Shown one piece after another: positions 63,209-64,000 of a DNA stretch of 64,000 nucleotides. The stretch spans positions 1 to 64,000 of the forward strand of contig JAIQFA010000012.1 of assembly GCA_020073525.1 (NCBI GenBank), given 5' to 3'. The position numbers and the translations under genes are program-made. The DNA comes from Terriglobia bacterium (GTDB taxonomy: Bacteria; Acidobacteriota; Terriglobia; Terriglobales; Acidobacteriaceae). Position 1 is the stretch's first letter, and each line of letters starts with the position of its first letter. The notes under the pieces are model-generated. The model did no database searches and was not told the DNA's origin. It saw only the letters and a program-made list of their open reading frames with translations.

Positions 63209-64000
63209 TCAGCTCCGGCGTCCCGATCGATAAACACCGTAAATCAGAGACATCACAGCCAACAGAGGCAGGAATGTGGGAATCGTGTATTCCAGCCCGC
63301 CCACCCAAAACGTGCTCAGCGCAATGCCGGACAGCGCCAGGATTGCGAACAGCGTGGGCCAGGGATGGAAAGGTAGTCTTAGCGGAAGGGCGGAGAGCGC
63401 CGCCGAACTGATCCTCTGGCTAAATAGCAAATGCGTAATCAGGATGACACCCCAGACGTAAAACATGCCCGAGACGGCAGTGCCATAGAGCAAGAGGAAA
63501 GCATTCTTCGGCGCGAAAACTGCCAGCAGAATCGCAGCAATCATCCCTGCACTGGAGACTGCCAGGGCCCGGTGTGGAACTCCCTTCCTACTCAAACCAC
63601 CGAGCCATCCCGGGGCATATTTTCCCCTTGATAGAGAGAACAACATCCGGGTCGAGAGGTATAAGTTTGTGTTCGCACTGGAAAGGGCTGCCGTTATTAC
63701 AACCAGGTTCATGATTCCGGCCGCAAACGGAATTCCCACCGTTTCGAAGGCGCGCACAAACGGGCTGCCAGTGATGCTCGCACTTCCAGTGCGATTCCAG
63801 GGGGTCATCGCCAGCATGACGGTGATGGCCAACACATAGAAGATGATGAGCCGATAGACGATGGTTCGCATCGCCCGGGGAATGCTGGTGGACGGGTTCT
63901 GAGCTTCACCCGCAGTCACGGCGATCACTTCCACTCCCATGTAACTTGTGATCGCCAGAGTCAGCGCCAGCCATACTCCGCGCCATCCGTGGGGCAGAAA
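63209..64000 (-). CDS. Amino-acid permease, AAT/GabP-like (5' end outside window)
   Basis: At least 263 residues, open to the window edge. 'TSYMGVEVIAVTAGEAQNPS' and 'TSIPRAMRTIVYRLIIFYVL' are the TM6-7 signature of the amino-acid transporter (AAT) group of the APC superfamily, as in GabP, ProY or AnsP. 'VVITAALSSANTNLYLSTRM' and 'RKGVPHRALAVSSAGMIAAI' follow in normal order, and the C-terminus is complete. It is a proton-coupled inner-membrane importer; substrate unknown. It differs from the CAT-like permease at 18309-19844. Confidence 0.9.
   Translation of the reverse strand, partial: FLPHGWRGVWLALTLAITSYMGVEVIAVTAGEAQNPSTSIPRAMRTIVYRLIIFYVLAITVMLAMTPWNRTGSASITGSPFVRAFETVGIPFAAGIMNLVVITAALSSANTNLYLSTRMLFSLSRGKYAPGWLGGLSRKGVPHRALAVSSAGMIAAILLAVFAPKNAFLLLYGTAVSGMFYVWGVILITHLLFSQRISSAALSALPLRLPFHPWPTLFAILALSGIALSTFWVGGLEYTIPTFLPLLAVMSLIYGVYRSGRRS

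Overview
The window looks like a chromosomal segment of a soil-type Acidobacteriota (Terriglobia-like) genome. This is inferred from gene content only: an Oar-like TonB-dependent receptor with an N-terminal carboxypeptidase-regulatory domain, a secreted YVTN-propeller/phosphoesterase protein, a TMTC-like TPR glycosyltransferase, a radical SAM protein of the membrane-spanning-lipid synthase type, a split F-type ATP synthase operon, and dispersed 'gtagagacgcgg' palindromic repeats. No rRNA, tRNA, CRISPR array, transposase, prophage or replication origin was seen.

Layout. 0-12 kb: end of an efflux adaptor-like gene, a tandem Usp protein, the TonB-dependent receptor, a NhaR-like LysR regulator divergent from an M48 protease, then a run of plus-strand stress genes (HPF-like, a receiver-like protein without its phospho-Asp, small proteins, a Rnk/GreA-C-like protein, a cation P-type ATPase). 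12-25 kb: a secreted NADAR-like protein, GNAT, ChrA, AqpZ, an amino-acid permease, a lactonase propeller, the Tes-like radical SAM protein and a PilT-type ATPase. 25-33 kb: a decayed HEAT-repeat gene, then the minus-strand atp operon (b'-b-delta-alpha-gamma-beta-epsilon) with repeats in several spacers and one inside atpG. At 33.4 kb a compact small-RNA candidate lies divergent from the operon promoter. 34-48 kb: TPR glycosyltransferase, citrate synthase, the phosphoesterase protein and gltBD. 48-64 kb: an accessory, stress-flavoured region.

The most unusual locus is 48.1-54.4 kb. A plus-strand gene joins a membrane HEMGH metalloprotease domain to an enolase whose two domains are in swapped order (circularly permuted), with all recognisable active-site residues kept. 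It converges, with overlapping stop codons, on a minus-strand set encoding an EF-P paralogue, an adenosine-specific kinase-like protein and a pyruvate phosphate dikinase-like protein without the PEP/pyruvate TIM barrel. These suggest a membrane-linked PEP/adenylate module for which I know no description. Just downstream are an acetyl-CoA-synthetase-like ligase, a lone acyl carrier protein and a Kbl-type synthase, then a DUF2934-Hsp20 fusion, a lone Flp pilin and a Cfa enzyme.

Regulation readable from sequence: a two-block element duplicated on either side of the NhaR-like gene, four GTGA-N6-TCAC-like palindromes near gltA, the enolase fusion, the ligase-ACP-Kbl cluster and hsp20, a 14-bp LacI-type palindrome, and three clear intrinsic terminators.
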